Source of the DNA: Leptidea sinapis
Taxonomy: Eukaryota > Arthropoda > Insecta > Lepidoptera > Pieridae
DNA length: 64,000 nucleotides
Assembly (NCBI RefSeq): GCF_905404315.1
Contig: NC_066287.1
Span: forward strand, 3,658,001 to 3,722,000
Direction of reading: 5' to 3'
A program made the translations under genes and the position numbers. How positions within the stretch are numbered: position 1 is the first letter of the stretch; each line of letters begins with the position of its first letter. Under the pieces are notes generated by a model. That model was not told where the DNA came from, ran no database searches, and saw only the letters and a program-made list of their open reading frames with translations. Below, one piece after another: positions 13,010-24,530 of the stretch.

Positions 13010-13510
13010 CAAACTAAAATTCTTGAAAAAAACGATACAAAAATTCTTCTAAATTCCTATTAAATCAGATAGCTAAAACTTTATCCTTTTTCCTTCTAAG
13101 ATTTTATTTTAAAAATGCAGCTTTCTTCACTGTCGCTATTCTAATAATATTTTTTTTTTTGATAACTTTAAGGATAATAAATCTAACCTAAGATCACAGG
13201 AGTCGTAAAGTGTCATAAACGAATCTTTTTGTGTCATTAACTGTTTTCAAATGGAAAAAGTAGATCTTGACCGGTTTCATAAGATCTTGAGTATATATAT
13301 ACCGCAACATTCAGCACAGCAAAAACTTTGAAAACCGGTGCAATTTCTGGTGGTTTTGTATAGACACAACTTCATGCTTAATGTGAATTGCTTTATCACC
13401 ATCCCTTGGAGATAAATTACTCTGTTGAATGTTGTAGCAAGTATGAGAATATCGAACGACAAACTCCCTAATAACGGTTCCAAAATCATGCGAAAATCAA
13501 AATATTGAGC
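13010..13510 (-). repeat. Repeated module, copy B (left arm, inverted)
   Basis: The reverse complement contains ACATTCAACAGAGTAATTTA, CAAAGTTTTTGCTGTGCTG, GAAAACAGTTAATGACAC and ATAGCGACAGTGAAG followed by TTTTTAAAATAAAATCTT. The order matches copy A at 11,040 with clear divergence. The left arm therefore already contains an older, smaller inverted pair inside the large palindrome. Confidence 0.7.
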
Positions 13511-13626
13511 AGGTACATCAAGCTAAAACAAATATTAGTGACGTTTCCGGCTTTATTGAAGTACCGATAAGTACAGGATTTTTAATGGTCATGTACACTC
13601 AAGTTCTTACTTTTAAATTGCGTTTA

Positions 13627-14483
13627 TGATCGGAAATTACAGAATATTGAAGATCTCTGAAATTTATAAATTTATCAGATGAGCCTTACGGATTCTTCAC
13701 ATGCAATATTCAATCACAATGAAATCCACCTGGGTCTTCCGCGTAGCCTGTACTGTAACTGTTCGGGGCGATGGCCCCTTTCAGTGGTATGAACGCCGCC
13801 TGCGACTACAGGCGGGGCACTGGGTGGGACCGGTTGGTCCATGATGTCATGTCCGGTGGTTTCCTGCTGCAGTGCGATCGAGCCCGCGTAGTTTCGCGAG
13901 CGATCTGCGGACTGCGGCAGGGTGGTAGGTCCGTGGTTGGCTTGCGCCCGCCGGTAGTGTACCGGTGAGCGCCCATCAGCCAGCGGCGAGGAAGCAGTCG
14001 TGTCCTAGGAGACTCACGTGGTAGTCCTCACAATGAAAGAATCTAACATAACGATAATAGATGGCGCATCCTAAAACAGTGTTGGCGTGTTGTCTTAATT
14101 TAGTAACGCTATAAGTTAATTGATTAAAGCCTTCTGTCAATAGTAGCAAATGTAGATTTTATAATGTTATTAAAATTACCGTCGCGAAACGATATACAGA
14201 AACTGAACTAATAATCTTGCAAGCCTCATGCCTGTTTGCCCCCACTTATGTTAATATATATAAAAATAATAAAAATGTAGAAAAATAGTACTAAAATCGA
14301 ACAAAAAATCAAATTCCACAAAATATCTAACTTTGGTCGTCGTAACTTCTGCTGGTAAGATAACATAAGTTTTTTCACAGTAAAAAAAAAAACATTTTTA
14401 AGTTTGGTCACGAAATCACACAAATAAGCGACACATTTTGAAGAGGTTATTTTAAAAAGCACAAAGACAATAATAAAAATGCG
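13627..14483. other. Palindrome spacer, unpaired, with GC-rich island
   Basis: This 857-bp centre does not pair with itself. Roughly 13,720-14,030 is much richer in G+C than anything else in the left 20 kb and contains an open plus frame (13,771-13,968) with no recognised domain. The part from about 14,100 to 14,260 is a diverged copy of 16,430-16,640 (shared CAATAGTAGCAA, CATATACAG). The part at 14,400-14,475 is a diverged copy of 15,258-15,330 (shared CACACAAATAAG, AAAGACAATA). The spacer is therefore a mosaic of arm modules plus foreign GC-rich DNA. Confidence 0.7.
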
Positions 14484-17400
14484 TAAACGCAATTTAAAAA
14501 TAAGAACTTGGGTGTACACGACCAATAAAAATCCTGTACTTATCGGTACTTCAATAAAGCCGGAAACGTCACTAATATTTGTTTTAGCTTGATGTACCTG
14601 CTCAATATTTTGATTTTCGCATGATTTTGGAACCGTTATTAGGGAGTTTGTCGTTCGATATTCTCATACTTGCTACAACATTCAACAGAGTAATTTATCT
14701 CCAAGGGATGGTGATAAAGTAATTCACATTAAGCATGAAGTTGTGTCTATACAAAACCACCAGAAATTGCACCGGTTTTCAAAGTTTTTGCTGTGCTGAA
14801 TGTTGCGGTAAATATATACTCAAGATCTTATGAAACCGGTCAAGATCTACTTTTTCCATTTGAAAACAGTTAATGACACAAAAAGATTCGTTTATGACAC
14901 TTTACGACTCCTGTGATCTTAGGTTGGATTTATTATCCTTAAAGTTATCAAAAAAAAAATTATTAGAATAGCGACAGTGCAGAAAGCTGCATTTTTAAAA
15001 TAAAATCTTAGAAGGAAAAAGGATAAAGTTTTAGCTATCTGATTTAATAGGAATTTAGAAGAATTTTTGTATCGTTTTTTTCAAGAATTTTAGTTTGGGC
15101 GCTAATTCATATAATTTCTTTTGCCGAATTCTACAAAAAAATATGCAGATGTCGTATTTAAGATTTTATCTTAAAACAAAGATCCTAAGTCGCCTCTTAC
15201 GACACCTGCGGAATCAGGGTAACCTATTCTTGCCCGGGGCCTCACGGACATTTCTTTTAATGATCACACAAATAAGCCACACATTTTGACGAGGTATTTT
15301 TAAAGACTACAAAGACAATAACATTTTGAAAAACTGACTGAAGTTTGTCGTATAGAACGTTTCGAAATACATTTTTATTAATAAAATTACAATTTTGACA
15401 TTGTTGGAAACATTATTTAAATTGAATATTTTTGTGTAGCTCAAGTAATATTTAGATGCTGTACTAGTCAGTATATTTGATGCAAAGCCGGTCGGATTGC
15501 TAGTTGATAATTTTTAGATGATCCCGATGGCTTTCTTTATGTGGATGAATTGAAAATTAATTGCAAATCTCTTATACATTTGAGTGTAGACGTAGACATG
15601 TAGACGAGGATGATTTGAGGAAATTTTCATACAGGACATAACATTTCATTTAGTTGGGCTCCCAGCGGAATTCCTGATCAAGAGTTAGTATTTATTTTAA
15701 AGAAATTTAGATAATTACTTTGGTGGGGATATGTGCTTGAAATTCAAGAGACATTTTGATTTTTTACGCTAATATTTGAAGGCAGGACTCAAGACTTTGA
15801 AACCCAAAACTTTTGCACCTGCATGCTGACCCGACCCCATTGAAAATTATATACCTTAGTAATTGAAGTAGTTATGGTTGTTTAAAAAATAATCATATAA
15901 ATATAAATTGAGAATAGGATTAAGAACTTATGATTATTTCTTATTTTTACATCAAAAAAGAAAAGAAATGTTCAAATTTGCTGAAATAGAAATATTTGTA
16001 CTTCGTATTGCAGGCATGCGCTGTGTTAATTGACATGAAATCTGAATATTTTTTGAATTTTGTGTTAATTTGCAAATATCCATAGGTACTAATGTAAATA
16101 TAATGGCTATCTTAAATCTTAATTAATTTCGCTAAGATTTGTAGATCTATATGCAGAATGCACGTAACACCTGTCTGCACAATTTAGATTTCGGCTTAAA
16201 GACATTTATTCTCATAAGATCTAAGAATGCAAAACAAACAAAGTGAACAATTAAAAAAAAATGAAGGTACATAAAAATTGCTAAACAAAACAACATCAAA
16301 ATATTCTATATTAATACGGAATAAGAAGGACTGGATGTGGCAACTTTATCTATTTTCGATTTACTTTTAATATTTTTATTTTAAAACAGCGACAAGTTCC
16401 TCACTGTCGCTATGTAAATATATAATTTTATGATCACTTTTACTATAGTTGCAGTTGATTATAACTTTTTATCAATAGTAGCAAGTAAAGATTTTAAAAT
16501 ATTCGTTTTAAGAAACCCAATGAACTTAATCCGACAAACGGTATCATCGAGAAACCATATACAGCTATTGAACTTATAAAAACGCAAACCTCACCTAAAC
16601 TTAATAAATTCGGATTCAAAATTATATAAAAATTTATCAAAATTTCTATTTACGTTTCACTTTCAAGATTTTTATTTTAAAACAACGACAGATTCCCAAC
16701 ACTCGCTATGTAAATGTTTAATTTTATGATAACTTCAATTAATATTAATAATAAATACACTGTCGTGAAGGGTGATTAACTGTTATTTATATGTTAATAA
16801 CTGTTTTCAAAAGGACAAAGTATCTCGACCGGATTCTTAAAATCTAGACTATCACTTCTGTATATTACCGCAGCATTCAGCTCAGCAAAAACTTTGGAAC
16901 CCGCCGCAATTTCTAGCCGTTTTGTAATGACACTACTGCATGTTTAATGAGGTAATATTAGTTCGCTTTCATTGGAGATAGATTACTCTGTTGAATGATG
17001 TAGAAAGTAACAAAATATCGAACGAATCTAAAATAACGGCCCCGAAGTCATCAGCAATCTCGAAATTTTAATAACTTAATTATTTCACATAATATTCTGT
17101 TTTTTATAGAATCTACACTTATTATGCGAAAGGGAATAAAAGGAACTATAATATACTAACACGATGTATTTGGACATAAAGCGGTCGCTCGTAATTTCAA
17201 ATTTTTTAGTTCAATCTAGAACAATAGCTGAAAATGTAATCTGTTTTTAAACCAGATTATATATTCAATTCACTGCTGCTGCTGTTTCCAGCTCTGCGTT
17301 ATCATTCTAAGATGCCGATATTTTATCTACCTTTTAGGAGTGCAGACTTCATTTTATTCTCAATACTACTATGTAAGTTGTATATAAATATGGTGTTTTA

Positions 17401-20400
17401 ATCACATGTATAGAACACTCTCTGTGTGATGCATTCTGAGTTCTTGCTTTTATTAAAAGTATAAAATGATGTAATTATATGAGCCAGTATGACACTTTTG
17501 AATTAACAAAGTATTTAAACTATTTATCCATAGATTAGAGAAAGTGAAACTGTAAGACGAAACACCAAACAATTAGTATTAAGAAACAGTTTTGTACATA
17601 TATATATAGTAAGTGTTTATTATTGATTATGATTGAAATATACTTTATGAATACTACTATAATACTATATCCAATATATAAGAACAACTCATACTTTAGG
17701 CTAAATTCAATATATAGGCGTACCATTTGTATATTATGTTATATAGCTACATAACTATTGGATATTGACCCTATATAAGCATGTATTTAAAAAAATGTAA
17801 TACTTTAAAATAGGAAATTAATATTACGGTTTGTATATGGCAAAGGTCAATAAACGAAGCATCAAATGTGATTATATATCGCTTTCTTACAATTAGCGCG
17901 CGCTACAGTACATATAGAATATTTAGTGTGAGTAATACTGATATTTAATAAGAGTCAGTAGAATGCACTTTCACTATGAAAGCCGCATTAAGACCTGCCT
18001 AATTTCATACTCTACGTAGGGTAAGTTCACAATGATTTTCTTAGCGCAGATAGTCTAGTTTTAAAAATGTTTCCACAGTTCTATCTTTTACGTAATATTC
18101 GTTGATGACATTGCCTAACATACGTGGTTATTATCAACTGCAATATAAACGGTACAGTGAAACCGTTTAAAATATTGTCATATTAAACTTTTTCTTGTTA
18201 AATTCATAACTTCACTGTTACCACTGAAATTATAAATGTATTTTAGTAGGCATTTCGTAAGTTTCTTCATATTAGGCTTATTTCAAACAATATTTTGTAG
18301 AGTATCGTATCCGATATATATAAAATTAATATGTACATAAATTCACGATGGCATAAAACGACGTGTCTTACATTACATTACAAAGAGCATTTATTATATT
18401 CGCATATATTTCAAAGATACCACCTATTGTAGTATATTTAGTACTGGGTATAGACTGACTTATATAGAGAAATTATAGATTAGGCTAAAAATAAAATTCT
18501 AACTATTGGAAAATATTTATTTGCTTATTTATAAAGTATAACATGACGGTCTGTTTGATCCGCAATTAAGCATTTTTTATTTACAAATTAATATCCTTAA
18601 ATTACGAAGCGAATCGGACAAAGTTTTACTCATCATTCACTATCTTATAATAGAATTTCAAAAGTCGCTCATAGTCAAACTGTCCTGACAGCATATCATG
18701 GATTCGTTGTATCCAACTTACGATACGATATAATTTTCTGGGGAAACTCATGCGTAAAAGAGATAATTTTTAAAGCTCAAAAGAACTGCGTTAGGTATTG
18801 ACCGAATGCAGCTCTTTTGAGCTTTAAAATATTGATGTAATGTTAAAATAATGGATAGTTGTAAACCATTCTTAAATCAACTTAAAATTCTTACTTTGAC
18901 CCCACTATTTAATTATCAAATAGCTTTATTTGTACAAACCAACCATGATACATTTGTCAGAACATCTGAAATACACAATATAAATTTGAGAAGCAAGAAT
19001 AGATTACGTTTACATGGTAGCAACACAGCTTCTGTGTACAATAGTGTTCTTGAAATGGCAACGAGAATATTTAACAATACTTTATTGCGGATCAAACTTT
19101 CAGTATTGTCAAACTTTATAGATAAGCAAATATATATTTTGAAACAGTAAGCATTTTAATCTTACCGAAACCGACAAAATCGATACTTCATGTTAACCAA
19201 GCATAATAATTGGCATTGCATCGATAATTTTTTTCTACTTCAAAATATATCTAAATTTGTCTCATGCATCAGTCTATAAGTTTAATCATATTATGTTTAA
19301 TTAGAATAATTTCATGTGTATTTTTATCACCATCAAAAGTCTGGTAGAGTTAGCATAATGTATTAATGTGAAAAATAATCATATTTTGCATATCGGAATA
19401 TCTTAGATGTTTTAGTGTCTTTGAAAATATTTGTAGGTTATAAGCTTAGAATAAGTAATCCATTCTTCAAAACATTTCCAATTGGATTAGAAATAAAAAA
19501 TACATATTGATTGCACTTATTATATTATTACTTAGGTTTTAAATTAATGTGCATTAATCAATTTAATATTCATTTATTAGATGCTTAGTATGTATATGAA
19601 GAAGATAACTGAGCAGTTTTTACAAAAAAAGTATTACAAGATATTTAAGTGTATTTTTTAAATTGTTTAATGTTTCTATTTAATCTGCAATTATAATATA
19701 GCAGGCTGACATGTTTTGACAAAATGTGAACTGTATGTCACGCTTTAAGAACAGTGTCGCCATCGAACTAAATATGTTTTTTTTTACGTTTTGTAGAATT
19801 CATATTCTTTCAAAATTGTTTGTTAAACAATTAAAATGAGACTAAATCAACTGATATTATCATGTAAGTAATTCCATGAGAGCTAAATTTGCGACAAGTT
19901 CTTATTCGTCTTAGTTTCGAAGTACATCAAATTGGGACAACCAATTACTCGGCTCTATTATTTGTTGAGCTATCCATATAATTTTTATTAATAATAGAAG
20001 GCCTCTATTCAAAACTCTATGCTTATATTTTCATAACATTAAAATTAAATACAAGTAGTATTTATCTCATTGCGTCATATTGGTTATTGCTTAAGCATCG
20101 CGTTTAAAAACAAAATCCGTTTGTTTTTATGACATTAACGGACAAGACGAGCAGGACATTTCAAGTCCCAATACATGGTGCTGTGATTTCCTTAATATTT
20201 TTAGTTGATGCCAATTAGTGTAGATGTTCCCGCGTGTTCTAAAAGTCTATATTATCATAATTATACACGTCAATAAATATTTTAAGCTGTTGCGTGCGGA
20301 TGCGATACCTAAAGTTATTTATATTGTAAGTTATAAACACAGTCCGACGCATCATGAAAGTCTGGACTCTTTCGGTTCTTTTATTTCTATTTCTCATGCA

Positions 20401-21450
20401 CCTATGGAAAGTACACATTGTATATTAGAAATATATATTCGATATTATAAAAGAAATACTATATTTGAAAAATATATATATATTAAATGCTATATCCCGC
20501 AGTAATCATAGTTTTGTTTAAATCCGGCTTCGTATCATGTCCTGGTAATAATTATTATTGTATCTGTTGTATATCATTGCTTATTCCATATTCTAGCAAA
20601 TGTATTGGAGACTGTGTCTGTCCTGAAATATAACTAGCAAGAGAAAATATTTCATAACTCTATGTTATATGTCCCTTTTTGTAATAAATGACAGCTCAAA
20701 ATTATTATTTCAGCCTGTAAAAGAAGTTATTATTGGCTATTAAAGTTTCTAGCATATTTTTCTAGTACGTACCTTTATAATGGAAACTATTAATCATTTT
20801 TGTATATCCTAGCACCGAGAAGTGCTTTAGTTTTGGAATCCTAAGAATATTAAGTATCGTAGAATAACCTCTTAATAATATAAAATTAAGTGTAATATTA
20901 ATGTGATGAACATATTTCACCAAAATTAATTGTAGTTTTAACGTAGTATAAGATTTTTTTGGGGAGGTGTTGGTTAATATCTAGAGAAGTTGATTCAACA
21001 AATTTGAATATTTTGTTAAAATTAAGAAGTGACTGAAATATAAAAATGTAAAGTGATATTGAAATCTTATATTGTACTAACTTTGTAATCAGACTACATG
21101 TAAATTTTGAACTATTAATAAGGTTATCAAACACTATGATAAAAATGGTCAGCTAACTTTCAATTACATTTTTTTAAACTGTGAAAAAGTGTTCAATTTG
21201 TATTATTTTCAGGCGTAGAGAAGTTTTAAACAGAAATTTGTGCCATTTCTTTTTGCGCTAATTAAATTTGATATTAAAGAGTATCATCCCATTTTTACGG
21301 TTTTACTTGGGATAGTTCACAGCCACAATTTTACTGTTGGACTTAGAAAATATCACCACTAACTATCGGGAATGCAAGTCAAATTGAAAATATTCTAGTA
21401 GCCATACAGACACCACAATATGTTATTTCAATCTATCTCACGGAAAAATT
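14484..21450 (-). repeat. Right arm of giant inverted repeat (about 7 kb)
   Basis: Reverse complement of 6,657-13,626 (see that entry). It includes mirrored copies of the LINE relic (18,851-19,150, plus), the hairpin (18,769-18,829), module B (14,600-15,100, plus) and module A (16,332-17,067, minus). A LINE-leader-like snippet around 15,180-15,242 (CCTAAGTCGCCTCTTACGAC) is the mirror of 12,865-12,925. No cellular gene is apparent. Confidence 0.95.
18851..19150 (+). pseudogene. Decayed LINE RT C-terminal segment in right arm
   Basis: Mirror image of 8,957-9,256 with the same 99-residue translation. The identity of this non-functional frame across the two arms indicates recent duplication or homogenisation rather than selection. 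Confidence 0.5.
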
Positions 21451-21479
21451 GTGTTATTTGTCCTAATCGTGTCTGTATT

Positions 21480-21665
21480 TTTGGGGGGTTTAGTGCCATA
21501 ATCGCCATGCTTGGCAGGTGGGGTTGGCGATCGCAGTAGATGGTGTGCTCGTAACGAAGTATGCTGCTGCCCATCCTCCGTTTATTGTATCCCTTAGTCG
21601 CCTCTTACGACACCCACGGGAGGAGATGGGGTGGTGCTATTCTGGTGCGACACCACACGCACTGC
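21480..21665 (-). mobile_element. LINE leader-like fragment
   Basis: The segment contains TTAGTCGCCTCTTACGACAC, the complement of the GTGTCGTAAGAGGCGACT motif found in the leader of the LINE at 25,205. It lies just outside the right palindrome edge. Short and non-coding. Confidence 0.45.
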
Positions 21666-21855
21666 GTATATCAATAGATAAACTAGATGTCTACTATGTG
21701 TACTAATTATAGCACTCAAACTTGAATTAAATTAATCGATAATTTGTATAGCAGTTTTCTTTGTTTATATAGAAATTTTCCAATTGAATACATCGGTAGC
21801 GTGACGAAGAATTACTATCTGCAACTTAGTGTTGTACAGTATATAATATATTATA

Positions 21856-22193
21856 CTAGCTGCCCCGACAGACGTTGGACTCGAATTCGCCAATAATATT
21901 TCAAAACATCAAGAATTATTTCGTAAAAAATGCTCCGTTTTTGTAATGAAATTGTTTCACAGCGGAACTGTCAAATCCATGCGTCACAAAATTATCTAAT
22001 CGAAAATATGTTCATACAAAAGAAACATTGAAAATAAAAATAATTATGGGTCGCAAATCGAAATAAAAACTATCCCATCTTTCAAGTTGGACCAAACTGC
22101 ACTTCATGAAGTAACCCCCATTAAAATCCGTTCATTAGTTTAGGGAGTCCATCGCGGACAAACAACGTGTCACGTAATTTATATATATTAAGA
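21856..22193 (-). mobile_element. Non-autonomous Helitron
   Basis: Read on the minus strand it starts with TC (at 22,193) after an A, and ends with CTAG (at 21,856) before a T. These are the diagnostic Helitron termini and A/T target site. The end sequence AACGTCTGTCGGGGCAGCTAG resembles the end of the 35,541 element. No Rep/helicase coding is present. Confidence 0.65.
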
Positions 22194-22985
22194 TATGTGT
22201 CTATTATAAATATCAAAAGACGGATCAAAGTCACTGTTTTTGGATGTTCATGGGTTTAAAATGTTTGAAATAATATATTAAATTTATTTAATAATAATCT
22301 GTACTTTTTGGCGATACGGAATAAAATGTGTCTTAGAAATTAATATGGCATTGTTATTGGAAAGTTCAGATACATAAAACAACAGAAACACATTGTAAGA
22401 AAGACATTCAAGATTAATTCTGTTATTATTACGCGTGCTCTCAACAGCGAGGCAAACTTTATTTGTTATTGTAAATCTCTCAATTATTTTTTACTTATTG
22501 ATCTGATAATACTAATCTTTTTAATTATTTTGTATGTATGTTCATATATAACTGAACGCTACTTAATCCGATTCATTGTTTTAATTAAACACTCCCTAAG
22601 ATTAATGATTTTCATTCAGATGGTTTGCAATTGTCTTCATGCAATATCAGGATGTGAAAGGCCCAATAATGCTTTCACAATATTTCTTACGTGTTACACT
22701 GTAATAATGACTAGCATAATCGGATTTGTGAAAGGATCCAATTAATATACTTACTGACTTATTCTTAATAAAACGCTTTTCGAAGGTATAAAGCTAAATT
22801 AGTTAAAACGTGTTTTAAGCCTACCGAACGTTCGATAAAATTCCTTATTCATATTCGTTAGATAAATCTCCCATAACTAATATGTCTCTATAGTACGCAA
22901 TGTTTCCATTTTGTACAAAAAAAGGAACTGTCAATGGAAACAGACCTCTTTTCAATGTCAATGGTTTGTCAGTTGTCAAAAGTCG
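22194..22985. other. AT-rich intergenic stretch, nothing recognised
   Basis: A few short open frames have no recognisable domains, and no repeat boundaries were identified. Confidence 0.4.
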
Positions 22986-23078
22986 ATGTCAAAGTAATTT
23001 CAAACTGCAAAAATCAAAGTGTTGGAGTCTGTCGGTTAATTTATTGAAGTTGGCGTTACTTTGCGGAAATCCATAATT

Positions 23079-23250
23079 ATACAAATAATTTGAGTCTTCT
23101 CTTTCTTTCGAGACAGAGTCTCGTGCCAGATTTTGGCGAGACAACACGTCCTGAGGATGCCTCGTGTAGAGTCGAAACACGTGTCGAATTGTTTAAAGAC
23201 AAATATTGGCGGAATTAACACTAAAGAAAACTCAAATCATTTGTATAAGT
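23079..23250 (+). repeat. Small repeat unit enclosing a hammerhead-like motif
   Basis: TTATACAAATAATTTGAGT at about 23,079 is answered by the inverted ACTCAAATCATTTGTATAA near 23,232-23,250, framing about 170 bp. The unit has no coding capacity and holds the ribozyme-like core listed separately. Confidence 0.5.
23141..23194 (+). ncRNA. Candidate hammerhead ribozyme-like motif
   Basis: The core order fits a hammerhead: CTGAGGA (23,151-23,157), a stem II (GCCTC with GAGTC, one mismatch, loop GTGTA), GAAA (23,174-23,177), a self-complementary 4-bp stem III (ACAC/GTGT), then C at the predicted cleavage position 23,185. Stem I pairs GA/TC next to the core and TGTT with AACA (23,143-23,146) beyond an internal loop. 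One unpaired T (23,158) between the CUGANGA box and stem II is non-canonical, so activity is uncertain. Confidence 0.4.
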
Positions 23251-24179
23251 CTGTCGGTTGTCAATCTATGACGGATCTCCAACAGCTTTGAGCGGGAAGC
23301 TATTTATCACATTATTTAACGAACAGCTGATCGATGTCGGCCATGTTTTTTTGCGTTCGAGTGCTAAAAATAGGTTGATAGAAGGGTCCTAGCTACTATA
23401 AGTCACGTCAGCTTTATCGAAAATTAGCGATTTCGCTCTAATATGCGATTATGAATACCATTTTTAACAAGCGTATATTAGCAATGTTTTTAATCTCCGC
23501 TAAGTCATTATGAATAAGACAGTTAACCTTTACGAACCAATCAATTATAATACATACATTATCGTTATCACGTCATCATTAATAGCCGAATAAAGCAAGA
23601 AGCTTGAACATGACAAGGAACATTATCTTCTGAGCCTCTATTCCACATTCAACATTATTGTCACACATTTTCACTCAATCAGCTTACTTCATTTACGATT
23701 ATCGATATAATTGCAAAGAGGAAGCTAATCGAGTATGTGGGTAACTTGATAAGTGATCACCGCCGACCATTGCAACGCCAGAGTAATTACTCAAGACGGC
23801 CTTTTAGGTTAGTGGTTGTGCTTGCTTTGTGTCATATCATTCTTGAAATACCACACAAAGACGCTCCTTCCACGCTTTACTTACGTAAAGTTTTAATTTA
23901 TGGCATGTGGTGCGATTATGGAAGTAGCACGGATTAGGTAAAACTGCACTTTGGAACCTTGATATTTCGGTATTTTTTTTTATATAAAGAGGCAAACGAC
24001 AAACAGGCAAGAGGCGCACATGATGGCAAGTGGTGAGGGACTCACCATGGACATCTGGAAGACCAGAGTTCAAGAGACGCTTCTAAGGTAGGAGTATGAT
24101 CTTAGCATGAAGGTGTAATGTGTGTATTAAACACTAATTTTAATCTACCCTACACATATCTAAGTAACACAAATGGTGG
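23251..24179. other. Mostly unassigned, with a LINE/SINE tail fragment
   Basis: No gene was recognised. At about 23,985-24,085 the sequence (GGCAAACGACAAACAGGCAAG..CACATGATGGCAAGTGGT) is the complement of the 3' tail type seen at 28,000-28,125, indicating a minus-oriented tail fragment. Confidence 0.4.
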
Positions 24180-24415
24180 CTCTCAGGTTGCAGCTCTATC
24201 TACAACTGGGCAAATAAGCAATTATTGGGGTTGACCAGGTTATCAACTGTAAAGTCAATCCTGTAGATGGAGCCACAACCTGAGAGTTGAACAAGATATA
24301 CCAGAATTTATGACCCATACGTACTCGAACGGTTGGATCAGTTGGAAAGAGCCCTCGGACGGAACCCGAGAGGTCACACGGGTTCGAGTACTGCATCATT
24401 CATAAATTTTGGTTA
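24180..24415 (+). repeat. tRNA-like composite repeat, copy 3
   Basis: The order is a hairpin-forming body (CTCTCAGGTTGCAGCTCTATC at the left, inverted as GATGGAGCCACAACCTGAGAG near 24,265-24,288), then a tRNA-like unit with anticodon arm CTCGG-ACGGAAC-CCGAG and B-box GGTTCGAGTAC. It ends CATTCATAAATTTTGGTTAC. Anticodon-loop position 33 is C. It lies just downstream of the proposed KANSL2 stop codon, so it may fall in that gene's 3' UTR. Confidence 0.7.
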
Positions 24416-24530
24416 CAAATTTAACTTTCAATACACTCTGCAGTCCCGGGTTCACATTATCACTCTTAATATACACTGAGTTACAATTACTTCACAAGTT
24501 CCATAGACTGTCGGCCAGCCAGTCCGGATG

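Larger units (their letters stand above)
6657..13626 (+). repeat. Left arm of giant inverted repeat (about 7 kb)
   Basis: Base x here pairs with base 28,107 minus x on the right over at least 6,973-13,012; the sum becomes 28,110 by about 13,480 because of one 3-base difference near the T-run at 13,150. Five mirrored open frames, together about 1.2 kb, have identical translations on both arms. Mismatches are sparse (for example 1 in 60 at 8,101-8,160) and rise only in the innermost 50 or so bases. The outer edge is sharp: TTTTTCC pairs with GGAAAAA at 21,442-21,448, and pairing stops beyond 6,657. The content is AT-rich with no convincing gene. Confidence 0.95.

Noticed and set aside
13771..13968. 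Protein-coding gene in the palindrome spacer
   Set aside because: A single 65-residue frame in GC-rich DNA, where open frames are common by chance; no domain or splice context.
13627..14483. Long-read hairpin artefact as the source of the palindrome
   Set aside because: A missed-adapter artefact gives arms meeting directly with read-error differences. Here an 857-bp unpaired spacer and clustered inner divergence are present. An assembly error is not fully excluded and is listed as a check.
6973..21134. Mirrored open frames (6,973-7,209; 7,602-7,883; 10,381-10,572; 12,818-13,012 and their right-arm partners) as duplicated genes
   Set aside because: They are AT-rich, low in protein-like composition and scattered on both strands. 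Their identity is explained by the palindrome itself.
6657..21450. Polinton/Maverick-type or other giant DNA transposon
   Set aside because: No polymerase, integrase, ATPase or capsid-like frame exists, and no target duplication is visible at the outer edges.
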